DNA of 64,000 nt from Pseudomonadota bacterium (GTDB taxonomy: Bacteria; Pseudomonadota; Alphaproteobacteria; Sphingomonadales; Sphingomonadaceae): assembly GCA_023458055.1 (NCBI GenBank), contig JAEXAW010000060.1, positions 62,001 through 126,000 of the forward strand, given 5' to 3'. The notes beneath the pieces are model-generated. The model did no database searches. It was not told where the DNA came from and saw nothing but the letters and a program-made list of their open reading frames with translations. Positions 25,540 to 33,775 of this stretch are shown in pieces. Each line of letters opens with the position of its first letter. The first letter of the stretch is position 1. Both the position numbers and the translations under genes were made by a program.

Positions 25540-28134
25540 TTAAAATTTGGTGTCGAGCGTAACCCCGAAGGTCCGCGGGTCACCCCAATTTGCATTCGCC
25601 ATCCCGAGCGAGCTGAAATCCACCGTGCGAGTCGTATATTTTTTGTTTGTAAGATTTTTCGCCCAGAAGGTAATCGCGGTACCATCGGTATCCAGCCCGC
25701 CGAAGTTCAGTCCGTCGAAACGCAATTGCGCATCAACCAGACCGCGCGCGTCGCCCTTGGTAACGCTGCTATCAAAGGCCCGTGCCAACGGGTTGCTGTA
25801 CATGATAAAGCTCGACGTATAATTATAGCCGACCCGCGCGGTGGCCTTCGCCGTGTCGCCCATCGGGAAGCTTGCATTGAGGCCGAGATTTGCGGTCCAT
25901 TTGGGCGCATAGCTCGCCGGGATAACCGATCCGATGTTCTGCAGCGTACCCGTGACGTCCCGGTAGGGATATTGCTTCGTCTTGATGTCGATATAGCCAA
26001 TCGATGCATCTACGGAAAATATATCGTTAAATGCGACCAGCCCCTCGGCCTCGACGCCCATATATTGGGTTTTCCCGGCGTTTAAAACGGTGGTACCGAA
26101 TGAGCTCGTACCCGCTCCGGTCAGCGGAACCGTAACGATCTGATCGTTATATTCATTGAAGAAAGCCGCAAGATTGAGGCGGGCACGACTACCGAATTTC
26201 ATCTTGGCCCCGGCTTCATAGGACCATAGGGTTTCCTCATTAAAGGGTGTTAACGCTATCTCTGGAATACCGCGAGACGGATTAGCGACCTGCACCGTCT
26301 GCCGCGCATTGAAGCCGCCGGAGCGATAGCCTTTTGCCACGCGCGCGTAAAAGTTCATGTCTGGCGTGGCGCGATAGTCTATTGTCAAATTGCCGGAAAG
26401 CGCGCTGAATTTCTTTTCCCGATTGGCCAAGGCCCTTTCCGCGGCCGTAAACGGTACGAGACCGTTTTGATAGATGGCAAAGCGCTTCTTATCCCAGCTA
26501 TAGCGCAGACCCAAGGTTACGCCGAGCTTTTCCTCTTCACCGAAGCGATATGTACCTTGACCATAGACCGCTTTGGACGACGCCCACGCATCATAACTTA
26601 GCACCGTCGCGACCGGATACATGCGGAACCGCATGGGGTTAGTTGCTTGCAACAACGGAGCAGCGGGCGCCAGCGGACCAAGGTTAGCAGCCGTGTAAAC
26701 CAGCTGGTTTGTATCGACAAGTTGGGTCAAAAACTGGGGATTGGTTTCAGAGCCACGTTCCTTGAAATAGAATGCGCCCAACACCCATTGGAAGGGACCG
26801 CCACTGTCTGAGACAAGTTCAAACTCCTGGCTAAACTGCCGCTGTTTACGGTCATTCTGCGCAACAAATAACGGCCAAGACATTGCTGGAACGGGCTGCG
26901 AGGACAGATAGGCTGCCTGCGCCGCAGGAATGCCGAGCGCGGTCAGCGTCGCTACCGGAAAACCGTTCAAGGTGTTAGTCGCATTGAGAGCGCCCACGGA
27001 TGGGCCCGAGATTGGCCCAACGCCGTCCAAATCGGAACCCGCAAGATGATTTTTCCAGCGACGAAAAGCCGTCGTGGATCGCAATGTCGCGCCACCCAGA
27101 TCCAACTCGACGCGGGTCATGTTGCCCCACAATTTATCCGTAGAGGGCCCCGCCCGATCAAGACACATTTTCGATTGATAGGCGCGCGTCACCGTAATCG
27201 GACAATCAGCAGAAAGACTGCGCGAAGCGGCCAGATAACCCGCTATATTCTGCGGCTGGATCGGCTGAAAAACATGCCCGTCAATTGTAACCGGTTGCCG
27301 GACAGTTCCATCGGCCACGGCGATCAATGTGGTAGCAGGCGGCACCCCGTAGATTTTCGACCAATCAAGAATGTTGGTCACTTTGAGATTGTCGGTCAGG
27401 TCCAGCGTGGCCGCCCAACGGACCCCGTCAACTTTATAACCACCCGGATCAAGGCTGTCTTTTGGCTGCAACTTGTTATCAATCACACCATTGCGTTGAC
27501 GGTGAAGATAGCCAAGCGACATGCGCAGACCACCAATATCGCCGCTGTTCAGAATAGCGCGGCCAACCCGTTGGCCGTAATTGCCTGCGCCCAATCGCAC
27601 CCGGAGGCTCGCTTCGTCATCGGGCAATTTGGTAATGAAATTAACCGCACCCCCCGTCGTATTACGACCAAACAAAGTTCCCTGCGGACCGCGTAGCACT
27701 TCGACGCGTTCAATATCGGCTACTTCGAACGACGATGCGGAGGAGCGTGCAAGATAGACGCCATCGACATAAATGCCGACCGGCGAGTCATAACCCTGTG
27801 TTTCGTCTGCCGGACTTGGAATTCCGCGGATCGAAACGACGGAAGCCGCGTTGCTGGTGGTGCCGCCGAGCACCGATACGTTCGGCGCAATCGCGCTCAG
27901 ATCCTTGATTTCCGTCAGTTGCTTCAAATCAAGGTCTTTAGCGGTGACCGCCGAAATCGCAATCGGGGTTTTCTGGAGGTTTTCGCCGCGCTTCTGTGCA
28001 GTAACGACAATGTCTTCAAGCACACCACCATCTTGTTGTGCGGCTGCCTCCTGTGCAGCAGCTGGCGCGGCCAAACCGAATGCGCTAACCGAAAGCATCA
28101 GGCCAACGCCGTTGAGACGAATGAAGTCCTTCAT
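25540..28134 (-). CDS. TonB-dependent outer-membrane receptor
   Basis: An 864-residue receptor. Residues 1-27 are a signal peptide ending in AAPAAAQ. A TonB-box-like DIVVTAQKR lies at about 40, then the plug domain (VSIRGIPSPADETQGYDSPV, GIYVDGVYLARS, VEVLRGPQGTLFGRNTTGGA), then a 22-strand barrel ending in Phe. It is the sphingomonad type often found with catabolic genes for hydrophobic substrates rather than with siderophore genes. The ATG at 28134 is preceded by GGAGGATAG; the longer in-frame start has no such site. A copy of the shared operator lies 68-97 bases upstream. Confidence 0.95.
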   Translation of the reverse strand: MKDFIRLNGVGLMLSVSAFGLAAPAAAQEAAAQQDGGVLEDIVVTAQKRGENLQKTPIAISAVTAKDLDLKQLTEIKDLSAIAPNVSVLGGTTSNAASVVSIRGIPSPADETQGYDSPVGIYVDGVYLARSSASSFEVADIERVEVLRGPQGTLFGRNTTGGAVNFITKLPDDEASLRVRLGAGNYGQRVGRAILNSGDIGGLRMSLGYLHRQRNGVIDNKLQPKDSLDPGGYKVDGVRWAATLDLTDNLKVTNILDWSKIYGVPPATTLIAVADGTVRQPVTIDGHVFQPIQPQNIAGYLAASRSLSADCPITVTRAYQSKMCLDRAGPSTDKLWGNMTRVELDLGGATLRSTTAFRRWKNHLAGSDLDGVGPISGPSVGALNATNTLNGFPVATLTALGIPAAQAAYLSSQPVPAMSWPLFVAQNDRKQRQFSQEFELVSDSGGPFQWVLGAFYFKERGSETNPQFLTQLVDTNQLVYTAANLGPLAPAAPLLQATNPMRFRMYPVATVLSYDAWASSKAVYGQGTYRFGEEEKLGVTLGLRYSWDKKRFAIYQNGLVPFTAAERALANREKKFSALSGNLTIDYRATPDMNFYARVAKGYRSGGFNARQTVQVANPSRGIPEIALTPFNEETLWSYEAGAKMKFGSRARLNLAAFFNEYNDQIVTVPLTGAGTSSFGTTVLNAGKTQYMGVEAEGLVAFNDIFSVDASIGYIDIKTKQYPYRDVTGTLQNIGSVIPASYAPKWTANLGLNASFPMGDTAKATARVGYNYTSSFIMYSNPLARAFDSSVTKGDARGLVDAQLRFDGLNFGGLDTDGTAITFWAKNLTNKKYTTRTVDFSSLGMANANWGDPRTFGVTLDTKF

Positions 28135-28201
28135 GGCTATCCTCCCCATATATGTCTGCCCCGTTCGTTGAATCTTGGGCGGTTTGGATAGCATTCCAAT
28201 G

Positions 28202-28231
28202 TTCGTAATCGATGTCAATCGTAATTACGCA
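28202..28231. promoter_or_regulatory. Conserved palindromic operator, copy 1
   Basis: TTCGTA-N18-TACGCA, with extended halves TTCGTAAT and ATTACGCA (one mismatch from a perfect palindrome). It lies upstream of the TonB receptor at 28134 and has the same half-site spacing as four other copies in the window. Confidence 0.7.
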
Positions 28232-28300
28232 ATCAGCCGCTAACAGAAGCCCACCTGTGACTTTTGCGTATCATATTTAACAAATATCTTAACACCCAAC

Positions 28301-28337
28301 GAAAACCGGCGCGCAACCACATTGCGCGCCGGTTTTC
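28301..28337 (-). terminator. Strong intrinsic-type terminator hairpin
   Basis: A perfect 16-bp stem, GAAAACCGGCGCGCAA and its complement, with loop CCACA. The stem ends in A/T pairs that give a short U-run on either strand. It lies 35 bases past the stop of the Rieske oxygenase gene on the minus strand and insulates it from the TonB receptor promoter. Confidence 0.85.
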
Positions 28338-28371
28338 TGTCTCACCCTGTTGTTTCTAAGGTTTGTTCTCG

Positions 28372-29460
28372 TCAGGCAACGTCTGCCTCCGGCCACGGAT
28401 CGCGTTCGGTTCCCTGCGTTACAATATGCCCGTTGACGCGCTTCTGGAATTCGGCAGCCCGCGCGCGCGGATTATAGAATTGTTTATACCAAATGCGGAC
28501 CTTGTGGAACGGTCCGTCGCCCTTGACCATCATCGGATTGATGCAGGCGCGCTTGTTGCCCCAGATTTCGAAGTCTTGCGCGAACGCCGCGACCCCGGCC
28601 TTGTGATAGCCTTGCGCCGCCTCGCGATCTCCCGCGTCGGGATTCTCGTTGGCGACCTTGACCGCCAAAGCATACCAGACCTTGACCACGCCATCATCAA
28701 TCGGCGTATGGGTGATCAACATCAGGGACGGATATTCACCCACCATGATTGATTGGAGGATCGCCGGTCCCGTGTACCATGTATCATTGGTCATGGGTTC
28801 AGCGCCCGCACCCGCCAGCGTCTTATGCCCTGCGGTCAGAATTTGGCGGCAAGTGTGATCGTTAAATTCATTTTCGAACAAGACCATATCAATGCTGCCA
28901 TGCACCGGTTCGAGATGGGCCTTGTCGCTCATATTATCGACGATCTCCTGCGGATGGCATGCCAGATCACCCAGCAATTCCGGCTGCCAATTGACCCAAT
29001 GCGGTTCGTCATAACCTTGGAAATCCGGAAGCTCATAATCGGCCGCGCCGCCTTCCGGATCGTACCACATCCAGATGCAGCCCGCTTTTTCCTGAACAGG
29101 CCAGCTTTTGATGCACGCTGCCTTGGGAATGGGCGCAGGCGAATAAGGAATTTCGTTGCAACGGCCATCCGGACCAAAGCGCCAGCCATGATAGGGGCAA
29201 CGGATATTATCGCCTTCCATATAGCCTTCATCCTGTACGACATAAGAGGTCGAGTTTTTGGCAAGATGGGTGCCCATATGCGGGCAATAGGCTTCTACGA
29301 GGAAAGCGCGTCCGCTCTGCCCGCGATAAAGCACCATGTCTTCGCCAAAATAGCGTACCGAATGGGGCTTGCCTGGAACGACATCATCGCTGATCCCCAC
29401 CATGAACCACCCGCGAGGGTAGGTAAATTCGCCCAGACCATATTCAGCCGTCGTCGCCAT
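28372..29460 (-). CDS. Rieske non-heme iron oxygenase, KshA-like (copy 1)
   Basis: A 362-residue oxygenase alpha subunit. The Rieske [2Fe-2S] ligands are Cys59-x-His61 (CPHMGTHL) and Cys88-x2-His91 (CPYHGWRF). The mononuclear iron site has the family pattern DNMSDKAHLEPVHG, around residues 175-190. The sequence style matches 3-ketosteroid 9-alpha-hydroxylase oxygenase (KshA) and its relatives, which hydroxylate steroid-like rings. No reductase or ferredoxin gene is nearby. The gene is single, with a terminator after it and an operator copy 111-140 bases upstream. Confidence 0.9.
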   Translation of the reverse strand: MATTAEYGLGEFTYPRGWFMVGISDDVVPGKPHSVRYFGEDMVLYRGQSGRAFLVEAYCPHMGTHLAKNSTSYVVQDEGYMEGDNIRCPYHGWRFGPDGRCNEIPYSPAPIPKAACIKSWPVQEKAGCIWMWYDPEGGAADYELPDFQGYDEPHWVNWQPELLGDLACHPQEIVDNMSDKAHLEPVHGSIDMVLFENEFNDHTCRQILTAGHKTLAGAGAEPMTNDTWYTGPAILQSIMVGEYPSLMLITHTPIDDGVVKVWYALAVKVANENPDAGDREAAQGYHKAGVAAFAQDFEIWGNKRACINPMMVKGDGPFHKVRIWYKQFYNPRARAAEFQKRVNGHIVTQGTERDPWPEADVA

Positions 29461-29570
29461 CGTCCGTCATCCTATAAAGTCGATTATTGGATGCCAGTTT
29501 GCTTGATTCGCTTCGACAATGCAAGTGTCACGACGGATATTTGCATCATACTGTTTTAATTTACCCATTT

Positions 29571-29600
29571 TGCGTAAATTTATGAGTTATAATTTACGCA
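29571..29600. promoter_or_regulatory. Conserved palindromic operator, copy 2 (perfect)
   Basis: TGCGTAAATT and AATTTACGCA form a perfect 10-bp inverted repeat with a 10-bp spacer; the core is TGCGTA-N18-TACGCA. It lies upstream of the Rieske gene at 29460 and just after the end of an Lrp regulator gene. It is the most symmetrical of the five copies. Confidence 0.78.
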
Positions 29601-29617
29601 TATCTCATTCGAAGCTG

Positions 29618-30103
29618 TTATCCCCCATTATCGCTGATGTCTGCTTCGGTAATCCGCACCACGCTCGGATTATATTTGACCGTCTGCACCGCGATTGAGG
29701 TCTCGACATGGTTGACCCCGTCGATCGTCAGAATGAGATTGGACGCCACGTGATGGAGTTCATCAAGCTCGTTGAACAGGCAAATCGCGAGGATATTGAA
29801 CCGGCCCAAGGTGATCAGCACTCCGTTGACGGCAGGCATCGCCGCGATTTCATCGGCGACCCGCTGGACATTTTCAACATCCACCTGCACCCCGATGAAG
29901 GCGAGGCGGGTTTGCTGATACAGGCCAAAGCTGGTGATTGCGGTAAAGCTGATCAGCTTTTCCTGTTGCAGACGCTTGATGCGTCCGCGCACAGTTCCTT
30001 CGGTTACGCCCAGGTCCGTTGCAATCTTGCGGTTGGAAATGCGGGCATCCTTTGACAAGATGCGGATGAGCTGGTGGTCAAGATCATCGAGCGGTGCGGT
30101 CAT
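29618..30103 (-). CDS. Lrp/AsnC-family transcriptional regulator (copy 2 of pair)
   Basis: A 161-residue regulator. The N-terminal HTH is LDHQLIRILSKDARISNRKIATDLGVTEGTVRGRIKRL (residues ~7-45), written here in part, and the C-terminal half is a RAM ligand-binding domain (FIGVQVDVENVQRVADEIAA ... GRFNILAICLFNELDEL ... VETSIAVQTVKYN). It overlaps its upstream neighbour, another Lrp regulator, by ATGA. Two tandem Lrp-type genes may form heteromers. Effector unknown. Confidence 0.87.
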   Translation of the reverse strand: MTAPLDDLDHQLIRILSKDARISNRKIATDLGVTEGTVRGRIKRLQQEKLISFTAITSFGLYQQTRLAFIGVQVDVENVQRVADEIAAMPAVNGVLITLGRFNILAICLFNELDELHHVASNLILTIDGVNHVETSIAVQTVKYNPSVVRITEADISDNGG

Positions 30104-30582
30104 GCGCCATTCTCCCGGGCTTCGATGGGGGCGACATCGAACTTATATTTGACGACATCGACGGCAATCGCCGGGGTCATGGAGCGAACGCCCTTGATCT
30201 TGGCGAACTTGCCGAGCAACAACGGATGCAATTCGCTGAAATCACGCAGCGCAACCAGAAGATCAATGTCATACCGGCCGGTCACGAGGTGGGCAGCGAA
30301 GACTTCGGGCAGATCCGCAAATTCCTCGGCAACCTCGCGTGCCGGACGACCATCAACCTCCACCGCAATTTCGAGCAGCAGATTATAGCCATGTGCCGAA
30401 AAATCCGACACCGCAACGACCCGCAGCTTGTCCGCTTCTTCCATCCGGCGGATACGCGCGGATACCGTCGCGGCGGTCAGCCCCAGATTTTCGGCAATTT
30501 GCTGGTTGGTCGCACGGCCATTTTTACGCAGCTGTTCCACAACCGCGAGGTCAATCTCATCGACGGAAAATTCCTGGGACAT
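30100..30582 (-). CDS. Lrp/AsnC-family transcriptional regulator (copy 1 of pair)
   Basis: A 160-residue regulator with HTH (IDLAVVEQLRKNGRATNQQI ... LGLTAATVSARIRRME) and RAM domain (LLLEIAVEVDGRPAREVAEE ... TGRYDIDLLVALRDFSELHP). Start chosen at MSQEF (30582); the frame is open for five further residues upstream. It lies downstream of the SDR-hydrolase-SnoaL genes on the same strand (77-bp gap). It is one candidate, with its neighbour, for control of the local catabolic genes, although the 30-bp operator seen here is not a classic Lrp site. Confidence 0.86.
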   Translation of the reverse strand: MSQEFSVDEIDLAVVEQLRKNGRATNQQIAENLGLTAATVSARIRRMEEADKLRVVAVSDFSAHGYNLLLEIAVEVDGRPAREVAEEFADLPEVFAAHLVTGRYDIDLLVALRDFSELHPLLLGKFAKIKGVRSMTPAIAVDVVKYKFDVAPIEARENGA

Positions 30583-30659
30583 CAGGGGCGGCTCCACGCT
30601 ACCAAATTCATAAACACCTCAATTCTTGTCGGGGATTCTGTCACGGTTTAACGCCGTCT

Positions 30660-31136
30660 TCACCGAGCCGCGAGAAAGGCCGGGTCCATCGGCGCGACAG
30701 GCCGGGTTTCGATCCATTCCACCTCAAGCCGCCGCCGCGAAAATTTCCACACGCCTTGTTCCCGCTCATAGTCATTGTGATAGCGGATGGCCATATCCAG
30801 CAAATCCCAACTTCCATCGGACTTTGCGATGACATGACTGGCAACGCAATAGGTCTCGCCAGTTGCGCGCTCGTCTTGGGTCCGCTCGAATGTCTGGTTG
30901 AACACATTATGCATGGTCTTGAGGAAACTTGTATCCACCTGTTTGACCATCTGCCTTAAACCATCATGCCCGCTGAATGCAGGCACGGTATCGTCCATCC
31001 CGCCGATCCGGCCGTCAGCCGTAAAAAGTTCGACCAGCGCCGCGGCATCGCATCGGTCGACCGCCTGCGCATAGCGATAGGCGAGATCGGTCAACGCGGC
31101 CCGGGTTTCAAGATCGACAGGCTCCCTGTTGCTCAT
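30660..31136 (-). CDS. SnoaL-like (NTF2-fold) protein
   Basis: A 158-residue protein of the nuclear transport factor 2/SnoaL fold: LTDLAYRYAQAVDRCDAAAL, then VELFTADGRIGG, then a central MHNVFNQTFERT strand and the closing WKFSRRRLEVEWIE. Such proteins include dehydratases, isomerases and ring-opening enzymes; the Tyr-Asp pattern is like the SnoaL_4/scytalone dehydratase group. It overlaps the upstream hydrolase gene by ATGA. Substrate unknown. Confidence 0.78.
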   Translation of the reverse strand: MSNREPVDLETRAALTDLAYRYAQAVDRCDAAALVELFTADGRIGGMDDTVPAFSGHDGLRQMVKQVDTSFLKTMHNVFNQTFERTQDERATGETYCVASHVIAKSDGSWDLLDMAIRYHNDYEREQGVWKFSRRRLEVEWIETRPVAPMDPAFLAAR

Positions 31137-32062
31137 GCCAGTGCACTCCTCAGATTGTCGCCGGCCCGGTTGATCGAGATCATCGCGTCGGGCACCAATT
31201 CAAACATGCTTGCAAAGCCGTGGATCATGCCGGGCGCGCAATAATGATCGACCGGAACGCCCGCAGCTGCCAGTTTTTCGGCATATGCATTGCCTTCATC
31301 GCGCAGCGGATCATATTGGGCGGTGATGACGGTCGCCGGGGGCAGGCCAGCAAGGTTTTGCCCCGCAAGGGCTGCAAGCGGCGTGGCATCGACATTCCCA
31401 TCGCCGATATATTGCTGCCAATACCAGCGCATCGCATCGGTCGAGAGGAAATATTCGCCGCTACCATTGGCCTGATAGGACGCCGCTGCAAAATCGGGCT
31501 GTACTACCGGATACAGCAATAGTTGGTGACGGATCGCGGGGCCACCTGCGTCACGCGCGCGGATCGCAACCGCAGCCGCAAGATTACCGCCGGCGCTGTC
31601 GCCGGCAACCGCAAGGCGGGTTACGTCGACACCTAACTCCTCGCCATGCGCCGACGCCCATAACGTCGCTTGATAACAATCGTCCAGCGGCACCGGATAG
31701 GGATATTCAGGAGCCAGGCGGTAGGCGACGGAGAGGAGCGCTGACCCGCTTGCCCGTGCAAGGGCGCGACTGGTGCCGTCATGGGTTTCAAGCGTCCCGC
31801 AGACCCATCCGCCGCCATGAAAAAACAGGGTCAGCGGAGGATTGTCTGTCACACCTTCCGGGATATAGAGCCGCGCCGCGAGGGTCCGGCCTTCGAGCGG
31901 AATAGAGATATCCTCCACCCTCGCCATCGCAATCGGCTCGCCAAAGGCCATCGGCTGGTCGTTGACCGCGCGCAATTGCTCTGCGGTCAGTACGGTATAA
32001 TCAAGCGGCGGAAAATCGGCGAACATCTGCAGCACTGCCTGCACGCCCGGATTGAGTGTCAT
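31133..32062 (-). CDS. Alpha/beta hydrolase, hormone-sensitive-lipase family
   Basis: A 309-residue esterase/lipase. The oxyanion HGGG is at residues 82-85 (FHGGGWVCG), the nucleophile is Ser156 in GDSAGGN, the acid is Asp in QYDPLRDEG and the catalytic His is in IHGFASM. No signal peptide is visible, so it is probably cytosolic. It lies in a minus-strand set with an SDR, a SnoaL-like protein and two Lrp regulators. It may cleave an ester or lactone intermediate. Confidence 0.89.
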   Translation of the reverse strand: MTLNPGVQAVLQMFADFPPLDYTVLTAEQLRAVNDQPMAFGEPIAMARVEDISIPLEGRTLAARLYIPEGVTDNPPLTLFFHGGGWVCGTLETHDGTSRALARASGSALLSVAYRLAPEYPYPVPLDDCYQATLWASAHGEELGVDVTRLAVAGDSAGGNLAAAVAIRARDAGGPAIRHQLLLYPVVQPDFAAASYQANGSGEYFLSTDAMRWYWQQYIGDGNVDATPLAALAGQNLAGLPPATVITAQYDPLRDEGNAYAEKLAAAGVPVDHYCAPGMIHGFASMFELVPDAMISINRAGDNLRSALA

Positions 32063-32088
32063 CGCCCTTTCCTCCTCATGCTTTGCCG

Positions 32089-32868
32089 TCAGATGCCGAA
32101 GCCGCCCGCGACATTGATCTGCTGGCCCGTCACATAAGCAGCCCGCGATGACGCAAGGAAGCTCACCGCATAGCCGATTTCTTCGGGCTGACCCCAGCGC
32201 TTGACCGACAACATGCGCATGGTCTCGTCGATCCAGTTTTGCGGAAACGCACCCTTGTCCATCAACTCATGGAACATCCCGGCGTCGATCACGCCGACCA
32301 GCACTGAATTCGCCCGGATACCATGCCGCCCCTCTTCGCGCGCTATGCCTTTGAGCCAGCTTTCATTGGCCGCCTTGGGTGCTACGGAGAGACCATCCTT
32401 GTCCGGCCAACGCAGATGGCCCGCCGAACCCAGATGGACAATCGAGCCACCGCCCGCATCGCGCATGTGCGGGATCAGCGCGCGCACGACCGAAAAGAAG
32501 CCGTGCACCTCAACCTCAAACGCCCTTCGCCAATTTTCATCGGGCGTTTCCGAAAGATAAAGCTGTTCAACGAGCGGGCCGGCGGCCCAGACCAGCGTAT
32601 GAATGCGGCCGTGCGCTGCAACCGCTTCATTAACCAGCGCAGCAACGCTCTCAGCATCGGTGACATCGCAGCGGTGCGTGCTGGCCTTGCGCCCAGCGGC
32701 AACCGCTTTACCCGCCACCGCCTCAACAGCTTCGACCTTGCGATTATATACCAGCGCCACGTCGCTTCCGTCACCCGCCAGCACTTCCGCAACTTTGGAA
32801 CCGATTCCACCACTTGCACCAAGCACAAGCGCTGCGCCTTGAGGAAACAATGCGTTATCTTTGGCCAT
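32089..32868 (-). CDS. SDR-fold protein with the catalytic Tyr replaced
   Basis: A 259-residue SDR. The cofactor motif is LGASGGIGSKVAE (residues 17-29), with WAAG in place of the usual NNAG and a conserved-looking C-terminus (FLASSRAAYVTGQQINVAGG). At the active site, LGSAGHLRWPDKDGLSVAPK places Ser where Tyr of YxxxK is expected. The Lys is kept. The protein may have lost redox activity, use another residue, or serve as a binding protein. The start follows GGAGAG. It heads the gene set 32868-30100. Confidence 0.8.
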   Translation of the reverse strand: MAKDNALFPQGAALVLGASGGIGSKVAEVLAGDGSDVALVYNRKVEAVEAVAGKAVAAGRKASTHRCDVTDAESVAALVNEAVAAHGRIHTLVWAAGPLVEQLYLSETPDENWRRAFEVEVHGFFSVVRALIPHMRDAGGGSIVHLGSAGHLRWPDKDGLSVAPKAANESWLKGIAREEGRHGIRANSVLVGVIDAGMFHELMDKGAFPQNWIDETMRMLSVKRWGQPEEIGYAVSFLASSRAAYVTGQQINVAGGFGI

Positions 32869-32980
32869 AATCTCTCCGCATTTCGATATTTATCGCTGCC
32901 TTTTTTCCTTAATTGCGCATTGCGGGCCAAGAATCTAGCCGTTAATTATCGACCCCGACAAAATGGCGAGAGGAACTGTA

Positions 32981-33775
32981 ATGAAGAGGCTTTCAAACAT
33001 CGTTGCTTTGGTTACCGGCGGTGCCCGCGGGATCGGCGAAGGGATCGTCCGCCGTTTTGTCGGTGAGGGCGCGCAGGTAATGATCGGCGATGTGCTAGAA
33101 GACGAAGGCTCCGCCCTAGCGACAGCATTGGGTGATGCCGTTGCGTTTACCCCGCTTGATGTCACCTCGAGAGCGGATTGGGACCAGGCGATAGCAGCAA
33201 CGGAGGAACGCTTCGGCAAGCTCAATTGCCTCGTCAACAATGCAGGCATCTTGGTGTTCAAGCGGCTCGATGACCTCAGCGAAGCGGAAATGCGCAAGAT
33301 CATCGAGGTCAATCTCATCGGAACAATGATCGGAACGCAAGCCGCCGTACCAGCCATCGAACGTGCGGGCGGGGGCAGCATCATCAATATGAGTAGCGCC
33401 GATGGCATTTCCGGTGCCAACTCGCTGACCGCCTATTGCGCGTCGAAATTTGGCGTGCGCGGTTTTACGAAGGCCTGCGCCCTCGAACTCGGGCATCGCG
33501 GTATCCGGGTCAATTCAATCCATCCGGGCGGCATCCATTCACCGATGTCCAATCCGATGAACATACCGCGTGATCTTTATGATCAGGGATACTGGATTTA
33601 CCCCGCGCAAAAGTCGGGCGACCCTGAGGATATTGGTGCAGCCGCCGCCTATCTCGCGTCGGACGATGCGCGTTATTGCATGGGCACCGAATTGTCGGTC
33701 GATGGCGGTCTCAATGCCGGGCATTATTATATGGGGATGCCGGGAGCGCCGACCAACCCGGCGCAGAGAGATTAA
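32981..33775 (+). CDS. Short-chain dehydrogenase/reductase
   Basis: A 264-residue classical SDR: VTGGARGIGEGI near residue 10, NNAG, then MSSADGISGANSLTAYCASK with the catalytic Ser and Tyr-x3-Lys. The start at 32981 is chosen since GAGAGG lies upstream and six extra residues (from 32963) are not conserved. It looks like 3-alpha/20-beta-hydroxysteroid dehydrogenase-type SDRs, but that is a weak hint. It is divergent from the SDR at 32089, and its stop codon abuts that of the MFS gene. Confidence 0.88.
   Translation: MKRLSNIVALVTGGARGIGEGIVRRFVGEGAQVMIGDVLEDEGSALATALGDAVAFTPLDVTSRADWDQAIAATEERFGKLNCLVNNAGILVFKRLDDLSEAEMRKIIEVNLIGTMIGTQAAVPAIERAGGGSIINMSSADGISGANSLTAYCASKFGVRGFTKACALELGHRGIRVNSIHPGGIHSPMSNPMNIPRDLYDQGYWIYPAQKSGDPEDIGAAAAYLASDDARYCMGTELSVDGGLNAGHYYMGMPGAPTNPAQRD

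Noticed and set aside
28265..28270. A sixth copy of the palindromic operator (TGCGTA)
   Set aside because: No TACGCA-like half-site is found 24 bases downstream; the position holds TTAACA.
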